The notes: generated by a model not told the origin, from the letters alone. A stretch of DNA of 64,000 nucleotides from Benincasa hispida (GCF_009727055.1 NC_052359.1:65121710-65185709), one strand, 5' to 3'. Numbered from the stretch's first letter, positions 34,234-46,725 are shown. Translations and numbers: made by a program.

Positions 34234-35018
34234 TGTTGGAATCAACTACCTCTGATGAACAAGATTTGACAGTAGCAAACAGTCATAAACAACAGTCGTC
34301 AGAAAAATGGAACCTGCAAAACAGAAGCTTGTTATAGTTTGAGTCACGGATCTCCGCTCTTTAAGATGTTTTACGGCTCTGCCCCAAGTGTGTAAGCAGT
34401 TCTACAAAATTGCCACGTCGTCTCCAAGATAAAATAACCAAGAATATATAAAACTATCTCGATCAGTGTTGCACTATACCTGACCGAAAAACTCACACCC
34501 TTCAGACTTACTTGCTCAGAAACTAAATGAAGCAGAGTTCAAGGGAGAAAATGGAAGAATGAGTTTTCTAGAAATGCTAGAAGGTTTTTGCCTTTTATAG
34601 GCATAGAGGGCCAACAAAAAACAATATTAAAACCGCGTGGCCAATGAAAGTGTAGCTGTGCAAAGCGCGTAGAAGACTTGATTGACGTGACACGTGTTGG
34701 AGCTATTGAAAGACGAATTTTAAAAATAATAAAGTAAGATAATGATATTAATATTTTTTTAAAAAAAATAATCACACACACGAGTGCCTTGCCACACCCG
34801 ACCGGACGGAGGGCGCCGACAGTGGCGACACATGCATGTGGGATGTCCACCTCACATTTTTCTATCTCCTTACTCCCTCTAAAATATGGGTAACTCTTGA
34901 GGCCGAAACCCATAACTCAAGGTGGGAGTATAGAAAGGAGATTCCATTTCCCAAACTAAGCAATGTGGGATTCTCAAAATGTTTTTTTTTCATTTAACAC
35001 TTAAAATTTTCACTAACA
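34234..35018 (-). mobile_element. 3' LTR of a copia element (785 bp)
   Basis: On the minus strand it starts TGTTAGTG at 35018 and ends GATTCCAACA at 34234, with imperfect TGTTRG/CCAACA ends. It is preceded on that strand by the purine tract CCAAGTGGGGGAT (35019-35031). It contains the GC-rich CACACCCGACCGGACGGAGG stretch near 34795. The open stretch at 34539-34913 lies wholly in this LTR and is not a gene. Confidence 0.8.
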
Positions 35019-35559
35019 ATCCCCCACTTGGAAATTTAACACATAGGAAAATTTTGTTTTCATCGAGCAAGATAAGTCTGTAAAGTACTGTGCATAAACA
35101 AAGGTGTCTTACGACTTGAACCTTTACGTAGTGTAGAAAATTCAGAAAATACTAGAGTAACTCTTGGTTTTGAACTCACACAACATTACTAAGTGTAGTT
35201 TTAAAGCCCGTGCTTTAAGGCCTAGCACGTGTATTCCGGTATAGTGAATGCTCTATAGAGTTTGCCTAAAAAATCCATAGGAAGTGGCCCCCAGTTCCAC
35301 GTTCACATAGGTGAGTCTATCAAGAGTACTCCTATAGCTAGGTACCTTAGTTGATATCAAGTATAGATCTCATTAAGAACTAAATTTAACCTTTCTTATA
35401 CTTTAGGATATCATGCTCAGACTCTAGGTCATAGGAAGGGAGCTCTATGTTCATTTTGGCATGATTCACTTTATAACTTGTGATCAGTTATTACCCATTG
35501 AACCTGTTTCTTGGGTTCTCTAGTCTACAGGTTAGATTTTCCTTACAGTGATTCATCTC

Positions 35560-36540
35560 TTTATTGGCATGAGTCTAATCCTTTCTGAGGTTTTGAAAAC
35601 TTTCTCTCTAGCGAGTCCTTTCTCAAAGGATCTGTTAAATTTTCATCAATCTGTATATGATCCACTCTAACTACATAAGTAGTGAGGAACTCTCTTATGG
35701 TATTATGCTTACGACATATTTGTCATCTATTTCCATTGTAATAACGGTTCTGAACTTTTGCGATTACTGCAGTACTATCGTAATGGATCAATATTGGTGA
35801 TACTGGTTTTTTAAATTGGGAAATCTCTGACAACAAACTTCTAAGCCAGTCTACTTCTTGACTAGCTGTTGCTAGTGCTATTATTTCTGATTCCATCGTC
35901 GATTGGGCTAAAATTGTTCTTTTCTTGGACTTTTAAGAGACGACTCCGCCTACTATATTAAAGATATAGCCACTTGTAGCCTTTGAATCATTCGAGAGAG
36001 AGTTCAAGTCAGCATCGTTGAACCCTTCTAGGATAGTGGGAAACTTCTTATAATGTAATCATAGGTTTTGAGATTTTTTTTAAGTACCTCATAACCTTTT
36101 CTATAGCATTCCAATGCCCTATACTAGGTTTTCTTGTAAACCTACAAAGTAATCCTATAGCATAAGCTATATCAAACCTAGTGCAGTCATCAACGTACCT
36201 GAGATTGTCTATGATGCTCACATACTCAGTTTGATTAACACTGTCACCAGTGTTCTTGAACAACTTAACACGAGGGCCATAAGGAGTGCATACTAGTTTA
36301 AATTCAAAGTAATTATATTTCTGTAGAATTTTTTCTACATAGTGAAATTAATCTAAAGAAATTCCTTTTTATACCTAGTCACTTTTATGCCTAAGATTAC
36401 ACTCGCTTCTTCTAAGTTTTTCATATCAAAGTTTGCACTCAACATAGATTTTACATCATTTATGATGTTCAAGTTCGACCCAAATATTAACAAGTCATCT
36501 ACGTATAGACACAGAATAGTGCAAAGATTGTTTTCAAACC
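35560..36540 (-). pseudogene. Copia RNase H and C-terminal RT remnant
   Basis: RT contains YVDDLLIFGSNLNIINDV, with YVDDL encoded at 36491-36505. The connection region at 36048-36263 reads TEYVSIIDNLRYVDDCTRFDIAYAIGLLCRFT. RNase H reads STMESEIIALATASQEVDWL, then PILIHYDSTAVIAKVQNRYYNG and RKHNTIREFLTT, keeping most catalytic-region text. Several frameshifts and stops break it. Similarity to intact copia RNase H is easily seen. Confidence 0.8.
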
Positions 36541-37258
36541 ATTAGTAGATGCATTTTTCACTTTCATTAACCTTGAAACCTTTAGATAATATTAAGTTAT
36601 CAAATTTTTCATGTCCTTGTTTAGGAGCTTGTTTTAGACCATAAAGAGATTTATCTAGCTTACAAACTTTATTATCTTGACCATGGACTATAAAGTCCTC
36701 AAGTTCTTTCATATAAATATCTTCTTCAAGTTCACTGTTTAGGAAAGTGGTCTTTATGTCCATCTGATGTACTACAAGGTTATTTATGGCAGCTCGAGAA
36801 AACAATAAACAGATTAAGGTAATTCTAGTAACCAAGGAGAAGATGTCAAAGAAGTCTATGTTTTCTCTTTGTCTGAAGTCCTTTACTACTAATCTAGCTA
36901 TAAACTTGTCAACTATTCCATCAGGTCTAAGCTTCTACCTTGGGAACCTGTTTCTTTCTAATGAGGGGGTAGGTCTACCAAATGCCAAGTTCTATTTGAC
37001 TCAAAAGAGTCCATTTCATCATTTATAGCTTCTTTCTATAAGTTGGCATCTACAGAGGAAAGTCCTTCTTTTAGGTCTTTAGGGTCTTTTTCTACGTTAT
37101 AGGTCTGAAAGTTATCCCCAAAATCCTTGAGGGTTCTAGTTCTTTTTCTTCTTTTAGGTTCTGGGTCGGCTTCCTCTGTAGAGGTAGGACTTCTAACTAG
37201 GATTAGACTACTGGATCCCGAGCCCCCACTATTAAAAACCTTACCTATCAACAATACA
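36541..37258 (-). pseudogene. Copia RT N-terminal part and integrase-RT linker
   Basis: The open stretch at 36542-36835 encodes VVHQMDIKTTFLNSELEEDI (first catalytic Asp), KVCKLDKSLYGLKQAPKQ and GFKVNESEKC. Upstream, 37036-37254 encodes an acidic and basic linker (PEPKRRKRTRTLKDFGDNF), typical of the variable region between integrase and RT. Confidence 0.75.
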
Positions 37259-37277
37259 GATTTATGTGGAGTTTTAG

Positions 37278-37861
37278 TTATTTAGCTTGACTACAATACT
37301 TGCATTTATGAAATTCATGAATTGATAACTTAGGTATCATTTCAAGGCTAATCATATTACTAATTAATCTCTTATTAACATGACAAAGTCTAGCATGCCA
37401 AACATTCAAAGAACACATCATATAAATAGAAGATTTTATTTTATTTATGTCTAGGTTTAATTTGAACATGCCCTCAGTTGCATAAACCTTCCCTACGAAT
37501 ACATTATTCTTAGTAAGGGTATATAAATGTACCCCTATAATTTGAATAAATTCGGCCTTGTTGAGGAGATAGCCCGAGACCGTGTTCTTTCTTATATTTG
37601 GAGTGTGCAAGATATCCTTCAAGGTGAGAGCCTTCCCGGATGTGAACTTCAGTTCCACCTTGCTGGTTCTAGTAACTTTAGTTTAGTGGTGATCCCCCAA
37701 CATAATGTGTTCTTATCCTTAGTTTCAGTAGAAGTTTTAAAGAGACTAAGGTTGTGACAGATATGACACGTAGCGCCATTGTCTATCCACCACCCCCCAG
37801 AACCACCGAACATATTTACTTTTATGATCATGGCAACTAACGGTTCTTCTGTAAAGTTCAC
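37278..37861 (-). pseudogene. Copia protease and integrase zinc-binding remnant
   Basis: Protease reads GGWWIDNGATCHIC; the active site DSGA is changed to DNGA. Further along are LKDILHTPNIRKNTVSGYLL and the integrase HHCC region WHARLCHVNKRLISNM with CKYC. The frame ends at QAK (37278) and the next coding text at 37254 is already the linker before RT, so the whole DDE integrase core has been deleted. Confidence 0.75.
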
Positions 37862-37887
37862 TAACCAGTAGGACGATGCCTGGTCCT

Positions 37888-37929
37888 ACAGTTCCTAGTT
37901 ATGTGTCCAGGTTTATTACAGTTAAAACA
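37888..37929 (-). pseudogene. Gag CCHC zinc knuckle
   Basis: The minus strand encodes CFNCNKPGHITRNC, a perfect CX2CX4HX4C nucleocapsid zinc knuckle. Basic residues follow. It is the only well-preserved part of gag here. Confidence 0.8.
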
Positions 37930-38103
37930 AAAGAACTGTACCGTCTCTCTCGAGGAGGATTTCTGCTTCTTCTAATTGTCTTGGTGGCTAGAACCACGAT
38001 TCTAACCTTTCCTCTTGGTTCTCTTAGACTTTTGGTCAAGCTTTATCATGATAGAGACAGATTTCCTAGGAACAAAATATTTTAATATATAGAAAAATGT
38101 CAC

Positions 38104-38140
38104 TGTCTATCAGTGATATAAGTGATAGACATTGATAAAT
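38104..38140. repeat. Host short repeat split by a solo LTR (left side)
   Basis: The tgtctatcagtgatataagtgatagac text on this side continues as atctatcagtgttagtgtatcaatatctattagtgtcttatcactga at 40181-40230. The LTR at 38141-40179 therefore landed inside a small tatcagtgata-type repeat. Confidence 0.6.
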
Positions 38141-40179
38141 TGAAGGAACTCTTAATGAAGAGCATCCATGAGCGCATTTGGATCTTTTCGATTTCATTAT
38201 GACCGAAATACAACACATACATTCTAATAGACAGTTATGAAATTCACACTAATTAAAGGCATGCTTCGAATAATAAAAATACAAAGGAAAGAGTTCTCAT
38301 ACCAGTTGAAGACCCTCTTCAAACGTTGAACTCAAACGCGGTGGAAGAACCTGTATGCGAACTCTATCGTCTAGCAAACCAGTCGGCTGCAGTAGCACGA
38401 TTGTCTACATCAACGGCAGCAACACAAATAGTCACGAACAAAAAAGCAACAAGGACGACACCACCAATTGAAATCAATCGTATTTTCGGAGTGAGAATCC
38501 AAAGTGTGGTCTTTGGTGAATTTAGTAGAGGTCGGAGAAAAAACAAATCGTGTAGACGATAATCAATTGGGAGAAAAAGAGCTATCGTAAAGTTATGTGC
38601 TTATCGTTTAGAAGAAGCTACACGTTTGTGTAGGTTTTACTAAGCGATCGTTTAATAAAAGGTAGACGATCATTTAGAAAACGCAGCACACTATGCGATC
38701 GTTTAAGAAAGCTAAGCGATCGTTTAGGGATGGGCGTGTGATCGTTTAGACGCTGGTGTGCGATCGTTTAGACGATGAGCAACTATCGTATAGGCTCTCA
38801 AACTAGGCAATCGTTATGTTTTCACACCGATTGCGAATTTTCAAAATTTTTGCAAAATGAAACAAATTTTCATTTTATTCTTCGGTTTCAATAATCGACT
38901 TCAGATTCTCCCACTAACGCACGAACGAGGAGAGGTTTTCGGCCAATTATCATATATTTACTATAGTAATTTCTCCTTCACTTGATATAAATTATATTTA
39001 TATCTAATTTCCTCCAAAATATTGTATCTCATACATTTAGTCAATTATATTATATATAATTAACCAGTTCAATTATATCATATATAATCGAACTCCCTCT
39101 TGTCAATCTGAACATTTCAAATTGACCCAAACACTGATTCTCGACTTTATCGAAGCTACCCAGGGGACCTAGCGGACTTGTGGCTTAAAGCTCCAACAGT
39201 ACGTGAATAGCTGACTAAACTCTTTAGCCACGAGATCCACCATCCGTTAACTGCCAGACATTCTACTAAGGACCAACAGCTGAACTCTTCTTACCACAGA
39301 TGTATTTCTGTGTCCATTGGTTATAACCAATCATGAGTACGATAACCCTTCACAGATGCTCGTAAGTACAGTTGGGCCAATTTACCGTTTTGCCTCTATA
39401 GTTACATCTCACTTCTTAAGTACCACTGATTCCTCTAATGAATAATACAACATAGTCCAACTATGTGTGAACATCTCTCGAGCCAAGAGAATGTGTGTGG
39501 CACCACATCGTTCAAGTCCTAGAATCAGCTCTTAAGGGAGCTATCTATCTACTTACCCGTGCCTTGGGGAAGAAGTGAATTCCATCTTGTGTAGCTGAAT
39601 TCGCAACTCCCAAATCAGACGAATCCTCAAAATGATAGGTTTGAATCGGTGACCTGGCCACTCGTACCCATACAAATCAAAGGACCGCCCTCAATGGTAG
39701 GAGTTTTCAACTCACTCAGGATTGAGGTCATGTTATCTATGGTCGTCTTAGTGAAGTGAAGTCTTTGTCATGAACGTATATAACAAACTCTTTGTATAGG
39801 ACACCCCCGCTTGCATGTCCCCAACAGAAATGATCAGGTTCAGACCATTTGTGACAAGTCACAACACTTGTGACCATTCCACAAAGCGAGCCGCATCCAT
39901 AGCGTTACCAGGATAAGGTTTCCCTCTTATATCCATATACTACAGACCATTTTGGTTATCACTCAAAATATGATCCACTTGTATGTCACCACATACATGC
40001 TTGAGTTACATACAGATAACCAAGGATTTTGTTTTTATTGGTCTGTGGTAAAGTAAATAAAACATACAACTGAGCAAAATCAAGATGTGAAGTAAATATC
40101 ATGAATTATAGAACATAAGCGTTCGTACAAACTGTTTACAAACTATGGGACACGAGACTTTAAGGCATCAACCCCAACA
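38141..40179 (-). mobile_element. Solo LTR (family D, 2039 bp)
   Basis: Plus-strand ends are TGAAGGAAC and CCCCAACA. The flanking 5-mers are TAAAT (38136-38140) and TAGAT (40180-40184), a target duplication with one mismatch. It matches the solo LTR at 7472-9625 along its length, including the CGATCG array at 38570-38820. Confidence 0.85.
38570..38820. repeat. ACGATCGT-type array in a family D LTR
   Basis: Units include aagcgatcgtttaat, gcgatcgtttaag, aagcgatcgtttaggg and gcgatcgtttagacg, with decayed ones between (gatcatttag, gtgatcgtttag). The spacing is about 25-35 bp. Confidence 0.75.
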
Positions 40180-40415
40180 TAGATATCTATCAGTGTTAGT
40201 GTATCAATATCTATTAGTGTCTTATCACTGAGGCATTTTGCTATATTTTTAAATAATTTTTATTTTTCGATACTTGAAAACAACTCTTTTGATAACTATT
40301 TTTAGTTTTATGTTATTAAAAAAATAAATTAAAATAAAATAGCTAGTTCCTATTTTTAGTTTTATACGGATTATTATAGAAAATGAAAATACCAATGTGC
40401 TTTCTTGGGTTTTTA

Positions 40416-40418
<3 letters not shown>

Positions 40419-40458
<40 letters not shown>
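40419..40458. repeat. (ATT)n microsatellite, about 13 units
   Basis: An uninterrupted TTA/ATT run. It gives false poly-Leu and poly-Asn open reading frames on the two strands. Confidence 0.95.
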
Positions 40459-40712
40459 GATATATTGTTTGCCTCCTAATTTTTCTATACTAGTTACTAC
40501 GTCAATTTCTACTATTGTTTTCACGAGATTCAATGAAGAAAATTTAAATTATGTTGGCAACCAAGGATTTAATTATATTCACAAGTTGTCATAATAAACA
40601 TTCCTTTCAATATAAAATGCACAAAGGGCAAGATTGCAACTTATATTAGCCAGGAGAGCCCATTCTTATAAAGATTTCAAAAATTGTGTGATTTAAAAGA
40701 GTGAAATGCACA

Positions 40713-40946
40713 AGGGATTTGTATGGCAATATATCATTTCAATTTCATTTTCAAAATTTAGAATGTACAAGTGGATAGACAATTCACTAATTATAATATT
40801 GAAAAGACTTTTCTTAACTATTTTAATGAAAGGATTTGTATGGCTAGATATCATTTTAATTTCATTTTTAAAATTCAGAATGCACAAGGGGATAGACAAT
40901 TCACTAATTATAATATTGAAAAGACTTTTCTTAAATATTTAAATGA
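40713..40946. repeat. Two-copy tandem duplication, 117-bp period
   Basis: ggatagacaattcactaatt and the following bases recur at 40773 and 40890 with few differences. The preceding ggatttgtatggc...atatcattt segment repeats likewise. Confidence 0.9.
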
Positions 40947-41475
40947 AATTTAGAGGTGCTTTCCAATGTGAATGGTTGGTGGAAAATTTAAATTGAGATA
41001 AATTTCAAAGGCACAAACCCATCATCTTATACTTCCCTTCTCTGAATTTAAAATTTAATTAGTTGAAATATTTTAGTACATCTAACGAGAGATCAAAACT
41101 TAAAAAAAGTTACATTATTTCAAACTCACATTAAGGAACAAAAACTATGTAATGCATGATGGACGACCATTATTCCTCTTTTAAGCATGAAATGATCATA
41201 AGAAGGGAAATGAAATGTCAACCATACAAGCTTATTTGAACAATGAAATGTCAACCATACAAACCTATTTGAACAGTGAGCTAATACAAAATGCTATTAT
41301 TTTGAGATCAAAGTCATTTTAGAATATCACCTCAATTACTTGCTCGGGGTTAATGTAAGCATTAATATTATATGTTACCTATTTTCTTGACCATGAATTT
41401 GACATCCCAAAAAGGAAAAGAAAAAAAAATGGGAAAATGCCTTGTTGAAGAATATGAGGCCTGTTTTTGAAGTGT

Positions 41476-41833
41476 GGGGATTTTTTTTTTTTTTTTTTTT
41501 TATTTTATTTAAGTAGATAGGTGAATGTAAATTTTATATTGTTTTATTTATATTATCTAAATATTAAGTTTGGCCAAAGAATCACACTTTTTTTTTTATG
41601 GGGTTCATGGTTGTTGGGCTCTCTCTTTATATATGGGTTGACTAACTTTGGTACTTTCTTCTTGGTTTCATTGGATACTTAATTATATGAACTTCTTGAA
41701 ACAAAAAAACAAAAAAAAAAAAACAAAAAAACAAAAAAAAAAATCAAGAAGTTTCATTCACACATGACAAAAGCCTCTAAGGTTACGTTAACCAAGTTTC
41801 TCTTTAATATATATATATATATATATATATATG
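41476..41833. repeat. Homopolymer and AT microsatellite cluster
   Basis: A poly-T run (about 41481-41500), A-rich acaaaaaa runs (41701-41742) and an (AT)n run (about 41806-41832). Confidence 0.9.
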
Positions 41834-42267
41834 ATTAAGTCTTGCCAGAGACCTATTCATACATATCTCCATGACAATATTGTCTAAATTAGACTTTATT
41901 AAATCACACATTTTTTTAGAAAAATGTTCTACTAACAAAATTTTCCCCAATTAAGATATGTTTTTCTAATTTCTTGTTTTCTTATATCAATTCAACATTT
42001 TCTCTACTCCCATGTGTTGTACGACTCTAAATACGTTGTGAAATTCTAACAAAGTGAAACATGGCAGATCGAGAATCTAAATTATCTTTTTGTAATTGAA
42101 TCATCAATCTTACATACTATGCATTATCCCTCATCATATAATCAAATACTATAACCCATCCTCAAACTCACTTAACCTTACTGTAATTATGTACTTGCTA
42201 TATTTTTCTTTGGGGCTTATCTCTAAAGCTTCTTCCTTTTATATGTACAATAGTCTATTAAAGAATG

Positions 42268-42745
42268 ATCCAAGGTTATTTTATCTAACTTAAACATGTA
42301 TATGGTTGACATACAGGTCGATCATATTTACGTAATAACCTAAATAGTCTGTAGTATATGGATAAGGTTGGATCCCTTATCTTTGTGACACTACGGATAC
42401 GACCCACTTTATAATTGTTATAATAGTTGTAAAGTATTACAAACGATTGGATCATAATTGTTCATGTGATCAAGACATGTGAGTGAGGGTATCCTATACA
42501 AAGAGTTTGTATAAGATCGAACCGTAAAATGATTAGTATCTCTTTTTAACACCGTTGATTGAAGAGATTAACATTTCATAGGATGACCATAGGTGACTCG
42601 ACCTTAATCATGAGTGAGTTGTGAACTCTTGTCTATGAGGCTGATCTTTTGATCTGTATGGGTAAGAGTGACTAGATTGGCCGACTCAATAAGCCTACCA
42701 TTTTGGGAATTTATCTGAGTAGAGAGCTGGAAATATAGCTAACAA
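42268..42745 (+). mobile_element. Copia LTR fragment, plus strand
   Basis: The segment ccaaggttatttta...agagagctggaaatatagct follows the standard order seen in the other LTRs: cttaaacatgtatgt, tagtagatggataagg, acatgtgagtg, gtataagatc. Both ends are truncated. Confidence 0.7.
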
Positions 42746-44180
42746 GAATAATGAAGGTAGGAAAGAATAATATGCGTTAGTCATGCTTAGAATTCATGCT
42801 AAACATCAAGTTTGCGCCAAAGTACTTAAAAAGTAACCGTTGACCGCATTTCATGAAAAGATTGTACCAAAAGTGTTTATTTTGTAGATTACTGCAAGGA
42901 GTTGACATGTGTTAATCCTTCAAGAAGCAAGCAAATGGTCGCATGCTTTGGGATCTCTAAAACAGTCTCGGTGGATCTTCTGTCAAATTTCCAGAACATT
43001 GACCATGAGTGTAGTACTGACATTCTTATCTACCGCGTCAGATGACGACGGTCGATCAGAGCAGGAATCCCAACAAAGAACATCACATGGTTCTATAGAT
43101 AGAGCCTTGATGCCATGAAGAAGGAAAACTTTCTACGATCAAGAAAACTTTGAGAGTTTTGAGAGAACAATCCACCTTCACTTTCCACCCGATCCAACAT
43201 CGGAGTTTCGCTAAAGCAATAGTCTTCAGACTTTCTCTCTTCGTTCAACCATAACTACACTAGCAGCCTTGGTAACCATCTGTTGAGCGCAAGAAATTGC
43301 TATCAACTAACTACTCACCTCACTTCTTTACTATTATAGTTGTTATAGTACATGTTTGTTTAAGACATTATTCATTCTGTATTCTTCAACCATATTGCTT
43401 TCTTAATATCAACATGTCCCTTTTCATCAATTTTCCCATTTGTTCTTTCGCTTTTATTCTTCAACTATATTGCTTTCTTAACGGGGTATGGAGGCAAGTC
43501 ATTATCATGAGCTAAGAAAAGTTTAAGGATGTTACCCTATTTGCTTAATGTGCAGTTATTTAAAAGCTTGCTTATGATTACTCATAAAGACAAGTAGCTA
43601 TAACTAACTTCTCGAAAGAGAGGTAGTTGTGGAACTCGTTAAGCAAAGCAAGAAGTATTTCTAGAGATAGAAACAACCTTGCGCTTTCAAGTATAGTCAT
43701 TCACGTATCATAGAGATATGACAAGTGTGGCAATTCATTGAGAGGTGCGCAACAACTATGAGCTATGAGCTAGGATAAATTCCTTCGACAGAGCTTAGTG
43801 ATGCGATAACCACCTTCTTCCAAACCCTTTCTTCTCCATACATTTTCTCCACGTCCAGTCTGCTGCTTCCTTCATTCTCTCATTCGGCGCTCTTAGAACG
43901 TTTTCTTTGATAACCTAAAATATAGTTCATCGCATGTTCAAAGCATACACATAAAAAACTACCTTTGCCGCATAGATCAAATTTATTTAATGCAATTGTT
44001 GCAAATTCCTGTCTTCGACCTTAAGTCATCCTAAGACACTCGCAATCAGGTTTCACTTGTCTTGTGACCAAGAAAACTTGTCATTGATGCATGTTCATTA
44101 CACTACGAGTGTACTATTAATAACGCATATCAATCGTAGTCTAGTGCAGAATTGATCACACATTTTAAACACGACACCTA
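42746..44180. mobile_element. Unclassified insertion between two LTR pieces
   Basis: This 1.4 kb block is unrelated to the LTRs on either side and resembles the atgcgt-rich unclassified repeats at 13914 and 19321 in style. It contains a CTTAAGTCATCCTAAGACAC phrase typical of long retroelement leaders. The LTR text on its right restarts about 150 bp earlier than the left copy stopped, so it is not a simple insertion. No domain is seen in the open stretches at 42909-43118 and 43297-43515. Confidence 0.35.
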
Positions 44181-44880
44181 TCTATGAGGGTGATCCTTTG
44201 ATCTGCAGGGTAAGAGTGACTAGATTCACTAACTTAATAAGCCTACTACCATTTTGAAAATTTTTCCGATTAGGGAGCTGGGAATATAGCTGCACAGAAT
44301 GGAATCCACTCCTTCCTATCTTTAGGGTAAGTAGATGAATTGTTCCATTAGAGGTTGATTTCGGGTCTTGAACAATGAGCCCTTACCCTCTCAATGGCCT
44401 GAGAGAGATTAGTTTATAGTTGAACTATAAACTGTTTGTTCATTAGAGGGATCAGTGGTACTTAAGAAGTTAGATATAATAACAGGGTAAAATGGTAATC
44501 TGACCCAGCTGTAGTTACGAGCGATTGTGAAGGGTTGACTTACTGTCGATTGGTTATATCCATGACACGAAAATATGCCTACAGTGCGAAGAGTGCAACT
44601 GTGAGTCTTTAGTTGAGTGACCCGCAGTTAAGGAATGTTAATTTAATTAATTAATCTTGTATCTTTGAAGCTTCTAATCTGTAGGTCATTACTAGCTCAT
44701 TAAGGGTAAAAAATAAGAATCAATTAATTTTAGATTAATTTGAATTGTTCAAATTAATAAGAAAATTAATCATATAAGATACATTATAATATATAGTTAA
44801 TTATAAATATGATTTATTGACCAACTGAATGGTAATTAAATATTATGTGAATAAGAAGTTATTCTAGGATATTGTTTGAT
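44181..44880 (+). mobile_element. Copia LTR fragment, plus strand
   Basis: From ctatctatgagggtgatcc to about tgaccaactgaatgg, the text follows the LTR order (agctgggaatatagctgcacag, ttcattagagggatcagtggtac, tttgaattgttcaaatt). It overlaps the end of the fragment at 42268-42745 in content. Confidence 0.65.
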
Positions 44881-45089
44881 TGAGAGTGTCTCACTTCAGT
44901 GATAGGAATAATTGTACATCCTGAGGCGGCATTTATCCAAATCATCGAATGTACCATTGCAAAATAAGTAACGTTGGGTTTATTATTATTATTATCTCTT
45001 TTTTCTTTTTTTTGTTAAACTGATTGGATTAAATTAAAATGATTTTTTGCACAAGTGTCTAATATAAGTAATTTGTGTTGTATCATCAT

Positions 45090-45980
45090 GTCTAGCTTAA
45101 TCGTTACTTTTCTTGACGCCGAAAAATTAACTGGAGAAAATTATACAACATGAAAAAATACGATGAATATAGTTTTGGTAGTGGATGACCTCAAATTCGT
45201 TCTCACGGAGGAATGTCCTCCAACCTCTAGCCCCAATGCATCATGAAGTATTCTTGATGCTTATGAGAGATGGACCAAGGCCAATGATAAGGCAAAGGTC
45301 TCTATTTTGGGAGGCTTATCTGAAGTCCTGTCCAAAAAGCATGAGACCATGATCACTACACGTAAGATCATGGACTCATTGTGTGATATATTTGGAAACC
45401 CTTCCTCACAAGCCATGTATGATGCTCTTAAGTTCATCTTCAGTGTGCGAATGGTTGAAAGATCATCTGTTAGGGAACATGTCCTTTACATGATGAACCA
45501 TTTCAACATCATTGAGATGAATAGAAGTCTCACAAATGAGCCCATTCAAGTGAGCTTTATAATGCAATCGTTTCCAGATGGCTTTCTGCAATTCCATAGC
45601 AATTGTATTATGAACAAAATTGACTATAATCTCTCCACTCTCCTTAACGAGCTACAAATTTTTTAGTTTTTAATGAAAGCCAAAAGAAATAATGGGGAGG
45701 AAAATGTTGCTTTCTCCAAAAAGAAAAAGTTCAGCAGAAATTCAACCTCTGGAACTAAATATGTGCCTCAATCTTCATCTGGTGTGAAGAAATGGGAAAA
45801 AAATGGATGAAAAGGGAATAAAGTCACCACTGTTGTTGCTGCCCAAAAGGGCAAAAAGGAAAGGTTACAAAAAGAACTTGGTTTCACTGCAACCAACATG
45901 GCCATTGGAAAAAAAAAAACTGCCCAAAATATTTGGGCGAGAAAAAGAAAGATAAAGAAGGTAAACTTGATGTATTGGGT
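45090..45980 (+). pseudogene. Copia gag remnant
   Basis: The coding text begins MSSLIVTFLDAEKLTGENYT, then VVDDLKFVLTEECPP, AYERWTKANDKAKV and the open stretch 45307-45666 (LSKKHETMITTRKIMDSLCD, VREHVLYMMNHFNIIEMN, MNKIDYNLSTLLNELQ). These are the conserved gag blocks in order. A stop replaces Trp in the YTTWKN block and another stop follows LNELQIF. The zinc knuckle near 45880-45920 (FHCNQHGHWKKNC-like in mixed frames) is frameshifted. Confidence 0.8.
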
Positions 45981-46725
45981 CTAGAAATATGTTTAGTAGA
46001 AAATGATAACAATGCTTGGATATTTGATTCAGGAGCCACTAACCTCATTTGTACTTTTTTTGGAAACTAGTTCCTGGAGACAGTTGACAGTAAGAGAGAT
46101 GACTATACGAGTTGGAACAGGACTGGTTATCTCAACGGTTACATTTGGGAGTTTAAAGTTGTTTTTTGAACAAAGATTATGTTGTTAGACAATGTTTACT
46201 ATGTTTCTAATTTCAAAAGGAACTTGATTTCAGTTTCATGTTTGTTGGAACAATCTTTTAATATATCTTTTATTCAGAATAAAAGGTTTATTTCGAAAAA
46301 TGGTATCGATATTTATTCTGCAACAAATGAAAGCAACTTATATGTACAAAGACCGTAGTATAAAAAATGTTCCACAATGTTGAAATGTTCAACACTGCAA
46401 CCAATAAAACTAAGAAAAAAAAATTCTCCTAAAGAATATACTCATCTTTGGCATCTGAGACTAGGTCACATTAATCTCAATAAGATTGAGAGGTTGGTTA
46501 AGAATGGAATTCTAAACGAGTTAGAAGAAAATTCTTTACTTGTATATGAATCTTCTCTAGAAGGAAAAATAGCAAAACAACATTTTTTGGAAAAGTTTAC
46601 AGAGTCAAAGAACCCTTGGAGCTTATACACTCAGATCTTTGTGGTCTGATGAGGGTTTGAATATTTTGTCATTTTTATGGATAATTATTCAAGATATGGG
46701 CATGTTTACCGAATGCAACATAAGG
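45981..46725 (+). pseudogene. Copia protease and integrase N-terminal remnant
   Basis: Protease traces include MITMLGYLIQEPL in one frame where the IFDSGATN text should read, and SSWRQLTVREMTIRVG. The open stretch 46377-46649 encodes KEYTHLWHLRLGHINLNKIE (HHCC zinc region of integrase) and SSLEGKIAKQHF. The next frame shows FMDNYSRYGH(V)Y of the integrase core. Sequence is cut at about 46725 by an inverted LTR piece. Confidence 0.75.

Larger units (their letters stand above)
34234..38095 (-). mobile_element. Minus-strand copia element, 5'-truncated and lacking the integrase core
   Basis: In minus-strand order it holds a gag zinc knuckle (37888-37929), protease, integrase zinc-binding region, a short integrase-RT linker, RT, RNase H, polypurine tract and LTR. 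The gag N-terminus, leader and 5' LTR are absent: at 38095 the sequence passes into unrelated host repeat. It belongs to a different lineage from the element at 3572-21436, judged by its short LTR and by the RNase H text. Confidence 0.8.
40180..42267. other. Intergenic DNA with simple repeats, no gene seen
   Basis: The segment carries tttgctatatttttaaat and cttgaaaacaac-type phrases, an ATT microsatellite, a 117-bp tandem duplication, homopolymer runs and an AT microsatellite. The open stretches at 40249-40594 are low-complexity translations of the ATT run. Confidence 0.55.

Noticed and set aside
34539..34913. 124-codon minus-strand open stretch
   Set aside because: It lies entirely within the LTR at 34234-35018, with no start context or domain.
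40249..40594. Poly-Asn and poly-Leu open stretches
   Set aside because: Translations of the ATT microsatellite.
42746..44180. Simple transposon insertion with target duplication
   Set aside because: The flanking LTR text overlaps by about 150 bp, far longer than a target duplication, so recombination between two LTRs fits better.
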